From Tolypocladium sp. Sup5 PDA-1 (taxonomy: Eukaryota; Ascomycota; Sordariomycetes; Hypocreales; Ophiocordycipitaceae): a stretch of DNA of 64,000 nt. A program made the translations under genes and the position numbers. Of this stretch, positions 33,951 through 46,099 are shown in pieces. The notes under the pieces are model-generated. The model worked only from the letters and a program-made list of their open reading frames with translations, was not told the DNA's origin and did no database searches. The stretch is taken from contig JPHH03000001.1 of NCBI GenBank assembly GCA_000750105.3, positions 620,001 through 684,000 of the forward strand. The letters are read 5' to 3'. Positions within the stretch are counted from its first letter, which is position 1; each line of letters starts with the position of its first letter.

Positions 33951-36510
33951 CGTGGTCGCTGCACGTCTGGCGCATGCAGCACGGGCCCACGATGCATCTC
34001 GAATTCCTCGAATGGAAGACTAGATTGATGCAGCGAGCTGGCCCGGTGACCTGCTGATGAGCGCCCTCCCGCAATCGTAGGTCGTCGCCATCGTCGCTAC
34101 GGAGGCATCGAATGTACGAAGTACGGATACAGTACGTTGCACTGGGAGCAGGGAGGGGGCTTGTTGAAGCGAGCGAGCGATGACAGTCCAGTCCAGTCCA
34201 ACCGCCACAAGCGGGATGTCCCACGACGCCCGCCGCGGGTTTGCCGTCACGCCCTGCTTTCTTTTGTGATATATCTTTTTTCTTTTGTTTACTGATTTCG
34301 GGAAACTCTCGCTTGCCAAAACTGGCCCTGCGACGGTGTAGTGTCCGGATAGTACTACCTACATGTACAGTACGAGGAACCCTGCGAAAGTTGACTCGTC
34401 TTGTCCGTATTGTCCTGGCCCCAGACGGTCCCAAACTCTGTTCGCGCTGACTGACCAGTGGCTGGCCCCGCCGCCGCCACCCGGGTCTGGCACCGACAGG
34501 CCCGCCACCTCCCGAACAGAGCAACAGGGCGATGGCGTGCGTTTTTTCAGGCCGCCGTGTCCAGGCCTTGGGTCCTTTTCGCGCATACTTTTTGCGCTTG
34601 GTGATCACGGGGGGGCCACGATGCTGGACGCTGACGACGACGACGACGACTGAGTTGAGTTTGGGTGACGTCCGGCGACGCTGACGTTGCGTACCTAGGG
34701 TGGGGGTGTGTAAGAGGTGTAAGCCGGAATGGAAGCGTTGCAGCCTGCTGCAGGTATCCCCTTGGCCTGCCTGCAACAGAACGCGGGAGCGCAGCGCGGG
34801 CTCCGCAGCGACGCAGCGGCAATGGGCAGCAAGCGAATGTGGCATGCCTCACCTTGCGCTGTAAGTATCCGTCTGTGCCTTCTCCGTACGGTACGGACTA
34901 CGGAAGCACGTACCTTTAACGTATCCGAGCCAGCGTGCCATCGTCCCGTAGCAGGTACGTCGTCGCAGTCGTACCGGGTACCTACCCGCCGCAGTCCAGT
35001 CCTGCCAACGGCCAGCCCCCTCCCCCCCAGCCACAGTGTCATGGCCCAAAAGCTTGGTTGGGCGGAAGGCCGAGGTGTGACGCCACCGACCACGTCCGTG
35101 GGCGAGCCTAGAGCGGTTAGGCGAAAGGCAGGGCCGCTGCCAACGAATCGCGAGACTGCAAACCTTAAACTTCTCCTGGCTTGGCTCTTTTTTTTTTTTT
35201 GGTCAGTCGTTGCCCTTTTGTGTTTGCGTGTGTTTGTGTGCGGAGGCGGTAGTACAAAGTAAAACGTGTCCGTTGACAAAGGGACGGGTGGAAAACAACG
35301 CCCGCGCCTGCCAGGGAAGAAGAGCGTTTGCGCCTTGTATATTGACTTTTGCAGCGGTCTCGCTCGCGCGCGTTATTATACCCACCCGGTGCGCCAGCCA
35401 GCCCGTTGTGCGCCGCCGCCGGTGCGTTTTGCCCGCTGGGCTGTTGCGCCCGCTCATCATGTGTCAGTTTTAGATTTCCTCGCCAACCGCCATATCCGTA
35501 CCAGTAAGTCCGAGTACTCCGTACCGGCGACTCTGTTGCGTGCCCTTCCATGTACCTATTCCCGGCCGGCAAACGCCCAGGAAGTGTATCCGCCGCTGGT
35601 CCCCACGATGCGGATCACTAGTCGTTGGAGCCGACGAGTAGCCATGCCTAATCAAGGTTGCGACGTGCCCCAGCGCTGCCGACGTTCGTATGTAAGAGGT
35701 ACGGACTACGTACGTACGTACAGTACTGCTACCGCCCGCGCAACGACCGGTCCCTCGGAGGTGTGTGTGACGCTCGTTTGCTCTTCTCCGTAAACTTACT
35801 CGGGCTCCTTTGCCGCCTCGAGATGTGCGAGACGGCGAAAGTGTGTGTGTGATGCGGGTATCCGTGCAGGAGCGTGTGTGTGATGGATGCGCTCTATAAA
35901 TGCAAGCCGGGGGCGCTTTCCTGCTCGCTCCCGGATTCCTGGGACTGCCAGTTGTCAACCCTTGGGCCCTTCACATACAGACCGTCCATCACCTGCATTA
36001 CCACCTCGCCCCCCCCCCTGACCTGACCTGGCCTTGCATATTTATTCCTCCGTGTCATCATCGACCAATCTCGCCTTTTGGACTAAGCGGGCCTTTACTG
36101 TATACAGGCTGCTACATAACGCCTCCGGCTCACACCTTGCATCTCAGCTCGTTGCACGCTATACCGCTTCGTTACGCCCGCCGGGTCGCCGACTCATCCC
36201 GTCTCATCTCGTCAAGCCACCGCCAACGCGAGGCAGCCCGGGTTGTTCTGTTGTTGCAGTCGCTGAGCTCCGCCGACTCGATCAACCACACGCACAGCAC
36301 TACGGGACTACATACACCACGGGTAGTTGCAGTGCTCCATACCTACCAAGTACTACAATCACTCGTACCCGCCACCCCCTGTCGCATCGTGGATATCCAT
36401 CCTATTGTGTCCCCATCACCCCTGTCCCCACACACCGGTCATCCGTCCCCCGTCGAGGAGAGAAGTGGTCCTCTGCCCGGATCAAGGTACACATCATCCT
36501 ATATATATAC

Positions 36511-36999
36511 ATGACCGCCTCGCCGTCGTCTACTTTGACTACGATGCTGTCTGTCCACCCGCAAGACATCCAACACCAACACCACCAGCACCAGAACCCC
36601 TACCCCCAGCATCACCACCAGCACCACCACAACCAAGCCGCGTACAGCAGCGCACACTCCCGCCCCATGCCTCACCGCGAGCCCGAGTCCCCCGTCCTCA
36701 GCCTGCCCAGAATGGCAGGCTCCAGCCCTCCTCCCCCATCCAAGAACCCGCAGGACGCGGCCGTCGCGCAGGCGCTCGAGATCGCTCGGGAGAGCCCCGA
36801 CGGCGCCTCGGACCCGACGGTCAGCAAGATCCTTGAGCACGCGCTCTCGCACATCTGGGGCAAGGTCAAGGCCCAGCCAGGCTCGTACGTCATGTCGCGG
36901 GACGAGTTCGCCGTCTTCAACTTCTTCCAGCACCGCTTCACCGGCGACAAGGACGCCGTTGCGGCGCGGAAGCGGTACTGGGACAACGCCCGGGCTTAG
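36511..36999 (+). CDS. Small His-rich conserved fungal protein, unknown function
   Basis: 162 residues, single exon. The N-terminal third is low complexity and rich in His and Gln (HQHHQHQNPYPQHHHQHHH). The C-terminal 90 residues look folded: NPQDAAVAQALEIARESPDG, then ILEHALSHIWGKVKAQPGSYVM, then SRDEFAVFNFFQHRFTGD and AVAARKRYWDNARA. I recall similar short C-terminal domains in other Sordariomycetes but no function. The frame is open upstream to an ATG at 36034, yet that stretch reads like leader sequence, so I start at 36511; an ATG at 36544 is also possible. A gene desert of 6 kb precedes it. Confidence 0.7.
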   Translation: MTASPSSTLTTMLSVHPQDIQHQHHQHQNPYPQHHHQHHHNQAAYSSAHSRPMPHREPESPVLSLPRMAGSSPPPPSKNPQDAAVAQALEIARESPDGASDPTVSKILEHALSHIWGKVKAQPGSYVMSRDEFAVFNFFQHRFTGDKDAVAARKRYWDNARA

Positions 37000-37387
37000 A
37001 GCCAGCCCGTCAGCCCGCCAGCCGCCTGCCTGCCAGCCACTGGATTCACGGACCGCCGGAATGAAACCAAAAACCATAAGAACACATCATTGGAAAACAG
37101 AAAAAAAAAATTCACATCCCTCAGGACGGAGGCAGGTGGCCGAGATTTACGTACTCGTACACTCTCGACGTCCCCTGGGCCAGCGGGCCAGCGGGCTCGG
37201 CAGCGTCCATCAGGGGATATCCCAGGAGGACTGGGCGGTATCCGCAGAGATGGAGGCTCAACGACAGCAACCAACGTGACGTTTCGTCCCAAGGAGGCAA
37301 CGAAGCAAAACAGGCACCACAGGCACCACAGGCAACAGCACACGACAAGACTCGGCACCTACTCGAGGGGAGGCACATTGGCGCACA

Positions 37388-37438
37388 GGCGACAAGGCGA
37401 CGAGGCGACAAGGCGACAAGGCGACGAAGCGACAAGGC
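37388..37438. repeat. (GGCGACAA/GGCGACGA)n tandem repeat
   Basis: About six copies of an octamer ggcgac(a/g)a. Confidence 0.85.
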
Positions 37439-38069
37439 ACACAAGGCGCCGCTAGAGACGCTGTCGGGGGGGGGGGACAGCATCGAACGCGGCCGGATCG
37501 ATCAGCACCGTGCCCATCACATCGCGGCGTCCGCCAGGCCTGATGCACCTGCAGCCTGCAGGCAGAGCGGCCGCAACCCGGACCGTTGCCGGTTCGCACT
37601 CGAGCTTCTAGCCTTCGAAAAGGGCGGGGCTCCTCTGGGCACCGTGGTGGGGTCTGGCCGTCATGGCGCCCCGCCACAGGGGCCACAGAGGGGCAGCCCC
37701 CCTAGTCTCGGCGCTCGCCCCTGGGGCCAGGCCCCATCGGTCCCTGGAGAGCCCTGGAAGCGCCGAATGATCGATCCCCAGGGCCCGCGGCAGCCCATCG
37801 CTTGCCCCATCTCACGACGTCGCCAACAAGCGGCGGGGCGGCAGCCAGCGAGCCGAGTTGCCTCCACCAGGTCCAGAGCCATCATCCACCACTCTCGGCT
37901 GGGCGAGTCGGGACGAGCGAGCGACGAAAATGTCGTGGAGATGAGACTCGAGTCAATAGATGCCTCTCCGCCGCCGCCATTCCGGGGCCGTGCGTGCCCA
38001 GTAGGGTCGGGTCCTGGTGCAAGCGCCGGCAGTCACAAAAAAGTCAGTCCAGCGCGGTCGGTGGCCACG

Positions 38070-38130
38070 GCCATCAGCCATCAGCCATCAGCCATCAGCC
38101 ATCAGCCATCAGCCATCACCATCAGCCATC
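38070..38130. repeat. (GCCATCA)n heptamer repeat
   Basis: About eight copies of gccatca, with one shortened unit (ccatca) near 38117. Confidence 0.9.
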
Positions 38131-39152
38131 GTGCAGCCATCAGCCCACCTTGTGGTGTCTCGCCTCTCTGCTGGCTGTCCCGGACCTGTTGCACGCCATT
38201 CCTTGGCTCCCTGTCTGCGGGGTATCATGCTGGCCCTGCCCTCGACAAACCGAAAGGGAAACCAAACCTGATTCACTCACTGCACACGACCGCGTCTCAC
38301 GAAACGACGCCGCAACTCTATTACACCCTGACCGAATAAGAGGGCGACTGGAGCTCTGGAGGCGCTCTTCTCAAGGCTGCCTCCAAACTCTATGGCGCCG
38401 CCGAGAGGGGGGTACCTATCTGCCCGGTTGTCCGGCAGTTTTTATTCTCTCATCTTACATCATGAACTGATCTTCACGATATGATCCCTTGTATTACTTC
38501 GTACTGTTGCTTAGATACCACAGCGCTCCGCGCTCACGTTGTTTCTTATTGGATGGATGAATAAAATAGACCACCTTCCGCATTTGACTTTGCCCGCATT
38601 ACAGTATGACCAAGCATTTGTGCAGGCGGTCCTGCGGCAGAATACTGTGGTATTGCAGCAGACGACTTGCCCGCAGCGGCATCAATTACCGCTGTTGGAT
38701 CAGTAACTGGCCATTCACCCGACGGCCGGTTCATGTCTTTGATCGGCCTGAGACACAAGCACAAGTAGAGTCCGTATATCTGCCTTTTGAGGCTGACCCT
38801 CTCGTCGACTCACCGCCACCACCGCGTTTAAGCTCGCATCGTGAACATCACACCTTCCGTTCCTGAAGTTACTCTGGCCACCGCATCAGTCCGGCCGCTT
38901 TAAAGCTGCCGCCTTCTCGTGAGGTGTTGAGATGCACGCAAATAGGTAGTTTGCCAGCGTTGTATCGCTTCCTCCTGCTTCCCCCTCTTCCATAATAAAA
39001 CCTGCCATCCCTCCATGATCCCTCCATGATCCCTCCCCCCGCGCTCACTCGCATTGCGTGATCCCCAGACCTCTTGTGACGTGAGATTTTGGACCTCGGC
39101 TGCTCTTTGTTTTAAGCTTTTCGCGACGCGAGACATTGGATCCCGGTCGTCC

Positions 39153-41580
39153 ATGGCGCGCTTTTGGGGGCTCGCCCTCATGGCGCATGCGATCCTCGCC
39201 CTGGGCCCGGCGAGGATGCGCGATGCGATGCGCAGTGTTGTGGACGTGGTCGACAATGGCTTCGCAAAGGATGGGATGGCGCCCAGGGCGGATGCATTGG
39301 CCACCAAGAAGGGGCTGCGGTGCTTCCAGGTGGCGAACCCGGTCATGACGCCCAAGGGAATGGTGGTGGACGATGAGATTATCGACGGCCCGGCCCCCTA
39401 CTCCTCGTCTTGCCAGGTGACGCTCATGGACCACGTCTTTGCGAACAGCTATGGGCAGCCCTTTGTTGGTGAGTGAGAGGATACACCTTCAGACTGCGTT
39501 GAGAGGACACCCACTGACACCAATCTCAGCCAAGTACGAGCCCCCCAGCTGCGCCTTCGACAGGGTCGTCATCAACTTCACCGTCGTCTCCGAGGGTCGC
39601 CAGTACGACCGCCTGGCCGTCATGTGGCTTGGCGACACCGAGGTCTGGAGGACGTCGACGGCCGAGCCCAAGGCGCACCCCGGCATCGTCTGGACCTACT
39701 GGAAGGACATGACCAACTACCTCTCGCTCTGGCGGCAGCCGCAGACGCTCATCTTCGACCTGGGTAATATCGTCAACGAAAAGTACACGGGCTCCTTCAA
39801 CGCCACCCTGACGGCCACCTTCATGGGCGCGAACCTCCAAGGCTCGCAGGCCCCTCCTGCGGACAAGATCGTGCCCGTCTCCGCCGGCCGGAGCGGCCAG
39901 GGCCACGGCAGCGCGTTCACGTACCCCGACGAGAAAGCCCAGAGCCTCGTCACGCTGCCGCGCAACATCAAGCGCGCCGTCGTGTCCATCGCGGCAAACG
40001 GCCAGGCCGACGAGGAGTTCTGGTGGTCCAACGTGCCCGAGGCAGGCGTCAAGACGTGGGCGAACCTGACGCTCCCCGGGCTCAGCAGCTTCCGCGAGGT
40101 GCGCCTCTGGATCGACGGCAACCTCGCGGGCCTCTCGTGGCCGTTCCCCGTCATCTTCACCGGGGGCATCTCGCCGCCGCTGCACCGGCCGCTGGTCGGG
40201 CCCCAGGCCTTTGACATGCGCGAGCAGGAGATTGACGTCACGCCGTGGCTAGGCCTCCTCTGTAACGGCATGCAGCACAACTTCACCATGGAGGTCGTCG
40301 GCGAGGGTGACGCCGTGGTGCACAAGTACTGGGTCCTCTCCGCCAAGATCTTCCTCTGGCTCAACGAGGAAGGGTCCGTGACGAAGGGGAGCAGGCCCAA
40401 GGTCAAGGTCTCCGCGCCCAACTTCAAGCCGCACGTGGAGGTGTCGGCCAACAGGTACCTCAGGTACCAGCAGACCATCAACCGCGAGCTGCGTATCACG
40501 TCGTACATCAAGCAGGGCAGCAAGGTAACGAGCAAAAGCTGGAGCCAACAGTTCAATATGACCAACGACGGCTACCTCAAGACCGGCGGCGACTTCCAGC
40601 AGGTTGAGGCCCTGTACAAGGGCCAGGACACGGCCGGCGAGGAGGAGGATCTGCTCAAGTACTACTACTCGGCGTACACGTACCCCATCTCGACGACCTA
40701 CCAGTCCAAGGCCCCCGACGGGAAGTACAGCATGACGCTCGACGCGAACCTCACGCAGGGCATGGAACTCGTCACCAACGGGCTCACGGCCTTCCCCAAC
40801 GGGGTCGAGCCCTTCCTGTACAAGCTGTACGAGCCGCAGCACGGCACCAACGTCAAGACGTTCCGCACCGGCCACGCCTTCTTCTACCAGCTCAACGGTG
40901 GCAACAGCAGCGGCGGCTTCGGTAGCATGCACCAGGCATACGCGCTCGCCGCCCGCGGCTTCACCGGGACCGACGACCCCGAGTTCGAGAGCGAGCCGCT
41001 GCTCTACAGCCGCGACGTGACGGTCCAAAACGAGACGGTCACGGCGGACAAGCAGTACGTCTACAAGTCGGAAAAGGGCACTATCGACCGCAAGGCCCCG
41101 CCGTATTGGACCTCCTGGAGATTGGATGACCAGTTTGCGCCGATGCTGACCAAGGGGCGCGGCGGCTCGCGCGTCTTTTCCAAGGACCACAAAACCGTTA
41201 ACAACGTCAAGGTCCTCGTACCTCCTAGCCCTAAGCCAGCAGAAGAGGTCGTCGAGAAGCCAGCGGACAAGGCCCAGGACAAGGTCCTGCCAGTCCCCAA
41301 GCCTACGGACAAGACCGAGGACAAGGTCGTGCCAGTCCCCGAGAAGCCAGTGGACAAGGTCCAGAACAAGGTCGTGCCAGCTCCTGAGAAGCCCACGAAT
41401 GAGAGACCGGGCGACGGCGACGGCTTGGAGACCCTCTTCGACGAGCTCAAGAAGCAGCTCAAGGAGGAGATTGAAAAGGAGCTGGAAGAGCAAATTCGTA
41501 ACGAGTTGGAAGAGGAGATTCGTAAGAAACTCGGTTTGGAGAAGGGAAAGGACAAGGGCATTGTTATAGGTTCCTTGTAG
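39153..41580 (+). CDS. Secreted peptide-N4-(N-acetyl-beta-glucosaminyl)asparagine amidase A-like protein
   Basis: PNGase A-type glycoamidase, which cuts N-glycans from Asn in glycoproteins. Exons 39153-39468 and 39530-41580 (phase 1, GTGAGT..TCTCAG) give 788 residues. The N terminus has a likely signal segment (FWGLALMAHAILALG). Family motifs follow: CAFDRVVINFTVVSEGRQYDRLAVMWLGDTEVWRTSTAEP, GIVWTYWKDMTNYLSLW, LIFDLGNIVNEKYTGSFNATL, and FREVRLWIDGNLAGLSWPFPVIFTGGISPPL, WLGLLCNGMQHNFTMEV. Several N-x-T/S sites fit passage through the secretory pathway. After about residue 660 a tail not typical of the family appears: repeats of the type KPxDKxxDKVxPVP, then a charged coiled coil (ELKKQLKEEIEKELEEQI). 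Catalysis is assumed from homology. Confidence 0.88.
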
Positions 41581-44500
41581 GGTCCTTCCACAGGCCTAGG
41601 CTTGTCGCAGCCCCTTACGAGTTGCTGCCCCTTAGCACGGGCTTCCTTGTTCTTACTTCCTAATAGAGTACTTGTATCATCATGGACAAGATTTAGTCCT
41701 TCCTGAATACACAACTATTACCTTGCATTGGCCTTTGTAGAATTTCGGTGTAGCTCGAAGTAATAATAGCGAGGAACGGCAGGAATAACAAGGACCGGCA
41801 AGGAACAAGGGAAGAAGGGATGAATAGGAACCTCCTGCAACTCTCGGGCGGACTGCAGGGACACTCCCCTCGGCTCTGCCAGGACTTGCCTTGACTACGG
41901 AGTACTGACACATCGCCTTGCGGACACCATGTCGAGCCAGGTATGTTTTCGCCTTCCATCACAACGTAGTATCCTCCCCGAGGTCCGTCGTCCACGCCGT
42001 TCGCGACCCCGCTTTAAGCAGAGGCCATCACGAAACACGCCGGACAGATGGACGCGCACAGATGTCTACACCGCATCGATGGGCGACTCCGTGGTGCCCT
42101 GGAATCCCATCGGTTCTGGTCGCATCGGGGAACAATTGTCACGTTGCTAGCATGGCATCCGCGGCAACATGGCACCGAAACACTGGTCTGTTGCTGTGTG
42201 GCCGGTGCCCGTCTGCCGCGCTGGACAGCCGGGCCACCACGCCCAGCCAACCACACACGACTTTCCCACCCGCCGACGTCAAAGCGACCAACCCAGTGTC
42301 GGGCTGTCGCCCGTACCGACAGGGACCTACCCGGCTCTGCTAGACCGCACATCTTGGCAGGCTGGGCAGCACATGCTGAGACGAATGCCGAGTTGGACTC
42401 TCGACTGCTGTTCGCCTGAGTTCCCAAACGGGAGGTTCTGCCCGTTCGCCCGTACACACGTCAGCAGCAGCGGAAGACGGACAACGTTACGGAGGTAGTG
42501 GACATGCCCACCTCGCTCGCGTGGGCGAGAGTCCCTTTGCCCCTGACCCAGGACTCTGGTTCGGCTCACCGTTGCGCTGGCCTTGGTGCCTCCCACCCTC
42601 CTTTACGTATGACGACCCGGCTGGGAGGTAACTTTTGCACCAGAAGGCAGACGGCCCATTGTAGACTGGCTTTCCACCGGGAGAGTCAATAGAGCGGAGA
42701 CGACGGCTTGTGGGCAAAAGAGGCAGGCTTCTGGAAGGGCTCCGCGACAACCGAGGGCGGTGCCACGAGTCGTAGGCGAGGGCGCCCTCGGGTATAATAG
42801 GGTTTCTGTGGGAGGAGAGAAAGCAGTTAGCGTGCGGTGAGAGGCGAGCGAACGGCCATGACTGGGTGCGTGCCACAATAACGTTTCCGCCGTTGTGAAA
42901 GTATGTTTTGGGGGCCAAGTCGAGCGCAGACGGTACTGACGCAAGTACCGGGTACTTTCGTACGTTGGGGGCGAGGAGGGAGGGAGGGTAGAGGGTTGCC
43001 AGCCGTGGCCCTGAAGGTTTGGCTACCTTGAACTTATGCTGGATTATGTCAACAGGAATGAACATAGTTGCGGCGAAGGTTAGAGTTGCAGAGGCTCAGA
43101 CGGCGTTTAGGGTTGAAGCATTGACGGATGGTCCAGATCCGACGGAGGTGATTGCCGGATCGGGGAAACTCGTCTCTGCAACTCAAGACGATGGAGCGTT
43201 GACTTCAGTTCGGACATTAACATCGTAGCGACAGACGACGGTAGAGTGATCTGAGAGTCTGTCTACAGTCGCAACCGGTGTCCCGTCAAAAGTTGGCTGA
43301 GGCCTGCAGTTGATGTCGCCACATGAGCCTCCCACGTGTTAAGCCTCGCACCTCGTATTCCGGCATCAAATCTGCATCACCGTTGCCCACACTACTTCAG
43401 CCTGGCACTCGTAGCAGCTGCCGACCGCAACGGTCCACGTGTGCCACGATGTCGGTGGCTGCTGCTCCCTGGATTCCCGGAACACGAGGCTTTTTGCAAC
43501 AGGAGCGCGGGACAAAAATAGGCTTCTGGCCGGTTGTCGCTGGAATGACGGCACCGCGATCTCGACGGCCAGATCGGCTGCACCTTGCCAGATGGCCAAG
43601 ATCTGATCGAAAAGTCTGTTGCCCGGAGCTGAAAGCTGTTGACCGGAGCTGAAGGCAGCTGCCCGGAGCTGAGACGACCGCATTCCGGTGGTGCGGCGAC
43701 CGGAGGCCCACGGGTCGGGGGCCGTAGGCGGAGTCGAGTGGAAGCCCGGCCGGGGAGGAGGATGGGGATGGGCCGGCAGTGCCCCGGATGCGGACTCGGG
43801 GCAGAGCGGGCTCCTCTCCGGGGGCTTCCGGCGCTAGACCGCAACCAGCGTACCGGTTTCATCGCACGCCGCGCCCCAAGCAACCACTGGTGAGTACCAA
43901 ACAACAAGCAACAAAATCCTCCTCATGAGACTCGCCATCCGCCAGGATAATACTACCATGAAGTGCGTGCTCAAGGCTGGCGGTGCAGACTCGGACGGAT
44001 GGGCAAACGGACAACGAGCTCCGTGTCCGGCTCCCCGGGGTCCGGCCCGCGCTGCCATGACGACGATGAGTCGATGACGATGCTAGGGTGCTGGGACTTG
44101 GCTCCCGGTGCAGCCGGCCGGCGCTGGGCGAGCCCAACGGCAACCCTCTCTGCCACGCAGTGACGCCATCATCCAATGAATGACCCAACCCCGTGAGCGC
44201 GACGCCGCGCGGAAAGCGCCGGTTCCACTGGAAAAACCAACGCACGAAAGGGTTTCGGCTCTGGCCCCATCCGGCGCGCTCATAGGCGTCGCGGCCGCCG
44301 GCGCTGCGACTCGTACGTTTGCTGGCGGCAAGCGAAACAGCGCCGCTGCGGCGCAGAAACAATGTCTGGCTGGGGAGGCGCCGCAGGGAGCAGAGAGGCA
44401 TGGGACACCACGCCCCTCGGCGGTTGCTGCGGCGCATTGCTGGCGCCGCCGTCTGCGGTAGTCCAGGGAGGCACGCGCAAACACGACAACTTGAGGTGCC

Positions 44501-45002
44501 GCTGCTGGTGGCGCGCTTTGCAGTGGGAAAAGCGGAAGCGCGCGTAATTGGACGGGAGCGAACCTCGATGAGGAGCCTGTGAGGTCATACCCCCTTGCAA
44601 CTGCCGATCGCTCCGAAGGGACATCATCGACTCTACAGTAGCAGCAGCAACGGCTCGCGCAGACCAACAAGTACCTACTCGCTGGTTTTCAATTAATTAG
44701 AGCCGCTGCGACCCTCTTGATTGATCTTTTGTGTCGCTGCTCTTTTTCCCTCTCCTCGCGATCGTTTTCCCCCTCCTTCCTCTTCCCCCAGGGTCTGCCG
44801 TCAACATCTATCCGTTTGTTGTTTACACGCTTATAGCTGCCGAGCAACAGCGACAACGTCACCCATACATCATCATCAACAACACCGCATATTCGCGTAG
44901 CTCGGGCTTTCTTCTTATCCCGCCCGTGCCGATCGCCCGCTGCGCCGCACTCCAAACACCAGAACAACACAGCATCAAGCAGACAGCGCCATCACCATTG
45001 CC
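41581..45002. other. Intergenic region, 3.4 kb
   Basis: No gene can be supported. A 20-base unit containing cccggagctga is repeated three times at 43618-43677. The last 300 bases (44700-45002) are pyrimidine-rich and probably form the nce102 promoter and leader. A short ATGTCGAGCCAG followed by GTATGT at 41929 looks like a tiny first exon, but no convincing second exon follows. Confidence 0.45.
43618..43677. repeat. Three tandem 20-base units
   Basis: Units start at 43618, 43638 and 43658 and share the core ccggagctga. Confidence 0.8.
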
Positions 45003-45524
45003 ATGTCGGGCTTCATCAATGTCATCCTTCGGGCCACGGCCCTCCTCTGGACGCTCCTCATCACCGCCCTCATCGGCAACGTCATCGCCTCCAACGTCGA
45101 CGCCACGAGCTCCGCCAAGGCCGCCGTCAACTTCACCATGTTCGTCGCCGCCCTCTCGTGGGTCGTCTGCCTCTACGGCATCGCCGCCACCTTCTTCTCC
45201 TCGCTCGCCCGCCCCATCGTCATGCTGCCCCTCGACGGCCTCGCCGTGCTCTTCACCTTCATCAGCGCCATCGTCCTGGCCGCTAAGCTGCGCGCCGTCA
45301 ACTGCGGCAACATCCCCGGCGCCGATTTGCCCTCCAACTGGATCGGCTATGGCTCCAACGACGACGAGAAGCGCTGCCGCGAGATCCAGGCCAGCACCGT
45401 CTTCATGTGGTTCCTCTGGGTCTGCTTCTGCGGCGGCCTGTTCTTCACCGTCAAGGAGTCGCGCAGCGGCTTCGGTGGCTCCATGCGCTCCTCGAGGCCC
45501 AACATGTCTCAGGTCGGCGTATAA
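45003..45524 (+). CDS. nce102: Nce102-like MARVEL-domain plasma membrane protein
   Basis: 173 residues, single exon, with four membrane segments (about 10-30, 43-65, 73-95 and 132-150) in the MARVEL arrangement. Nce102 in yeast organises eisosomes and furrow-like plasma membrane domains and senses sphingolipids. The loop between segments 3 and 4 has two Cys (VNCGNIP and KRCREI), as in Nce102 relatives. The short cytosolic tail ends in RSSRPNMSQVGV. The hydrophilic loop GADLPSNWIGYGSNDDEKRC is the conserved extracellular part. The ATG at 45003 is in a good context (ccATGt) after a long CA-rich leader. Confidence 0.85.
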   Translation: MSGFINVILRATALLWTLLITALIGNVIASNVDATSSAKAAVNFTMFVAALSWVVCLYGIAATFFSSLARPIVMLPLDGLAVLFTFISAIVLAAKLRAVNCGNIPGADLPSNWIGYGSNDDEKRCREIQASTVFMWFLWVCFCGGLFFTVKESRSGFGGSMRSSRPNMSQVGV

Positions 45525-46099
45525 ACGCCCGCGAGGCAAGACGAGCCAGCTGTCCGCCGTCGCGGCCAACTGTCGCACCCGCGGACGGTCGCATTCAACA
45601 TTGGAGCTGCATCCGAGCCTGGTGCTCGCCACTTTGCACGCGCTCTCTCACTGAGGTGATTCAAGCCGAGGGGCGGTCTTTTGGAGAATAAAACCGGAGT
45701 TGTTCATGGAGGGAGTCAAGGGCGGCGTGTCGTGTTCGACGTATGGGGTAATGCCATTATGTATACAAGAGCTAATAATCACTATGACTGTCACGGGCTC
45801 AGGGCCAGGATAGGGGGTATGGTTGCCAAGTTTGTATTAATGTACTTGTTCATGGACTTTTGTCGTTTCCGATCGTTCCCTACCTAAGCTTGATGCCCGG
45901 CCTCCACAGAAGTCGTCTGTTGGCCCGGGCCGTGATGTTTCCGTCATCTATATTTGTTGCACAAGAAGTTGCCTGAACATCGAGGCAACGGTGCATCCCC
46001 ACGGCCCTGGCTTGGCCGTCGTGTGACCGTTCCGACTCTCTACCTCTGTCTTGGCCATGCATATCCAAGGCAGATGCTCCCCCGCCCATCCAGGCGCTT
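45525..46099. other. Convergent 3' spacer, 575 bases
   Basis: Lies between the nce102 and mim2 stop codons. AT-rich stretches near 45760-45850 may carry poly(A) signals. No gene is seen. Confidence 0.4.

Larger units (their letters stand above)
30553..36510. promoter_or_regulatory. Six-kilobase gene desert upstream of a small conserved gene; TATA box at 35895
   Basis: No open frame in these 6 kb shows conserved motifs, codon bias or splice-consistent partners. The region has GGCA repeats (32555-32577), a TTCG repeat (33917-33950), ggcgtt repeats near 33315 and many GTACGG/CCGTAC palindromes near 34880-35000 and 35700. A TATAAA at 35895-35900, about 610 bases before the next ATG, suggests a long 5' leader. 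Long regulated upstream regions are typical of fungal developmental regulators, but this is inference. Confidence 0.5.
37000..39152. other. Intergenic region rich in tandem repeats
   Basis: About 2.1 kb with no supported gene. It holds two tandem repeats listed separately (37388-37438 and 38070-38130) and a G9 run near 37467. The short frames have no conserved features. Confidence 0.5.

Noticed and set aside
33805..34845. 346-codon minus-strand open frame in the gene desert
   Set aside because: Composition is low complexity, with no domain, no codon bias and several overlapping equal-quality frames. Likely chance in GC-rich DNA.
40249..41493. 414-codon minus-strand frame across the PNGase A-like gene
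   Set aside because: Antisense shadow. Its Leu/Val/Asp-rich repeats mirror the sense codon pattern.
41929..42419. Possible spliced gene beginning MSSQ with a GTATGT donor at 41941
   Set aside because: The best second exon (from 42048) has no recognisable motif and Arg/His/Trp-rich random composition.
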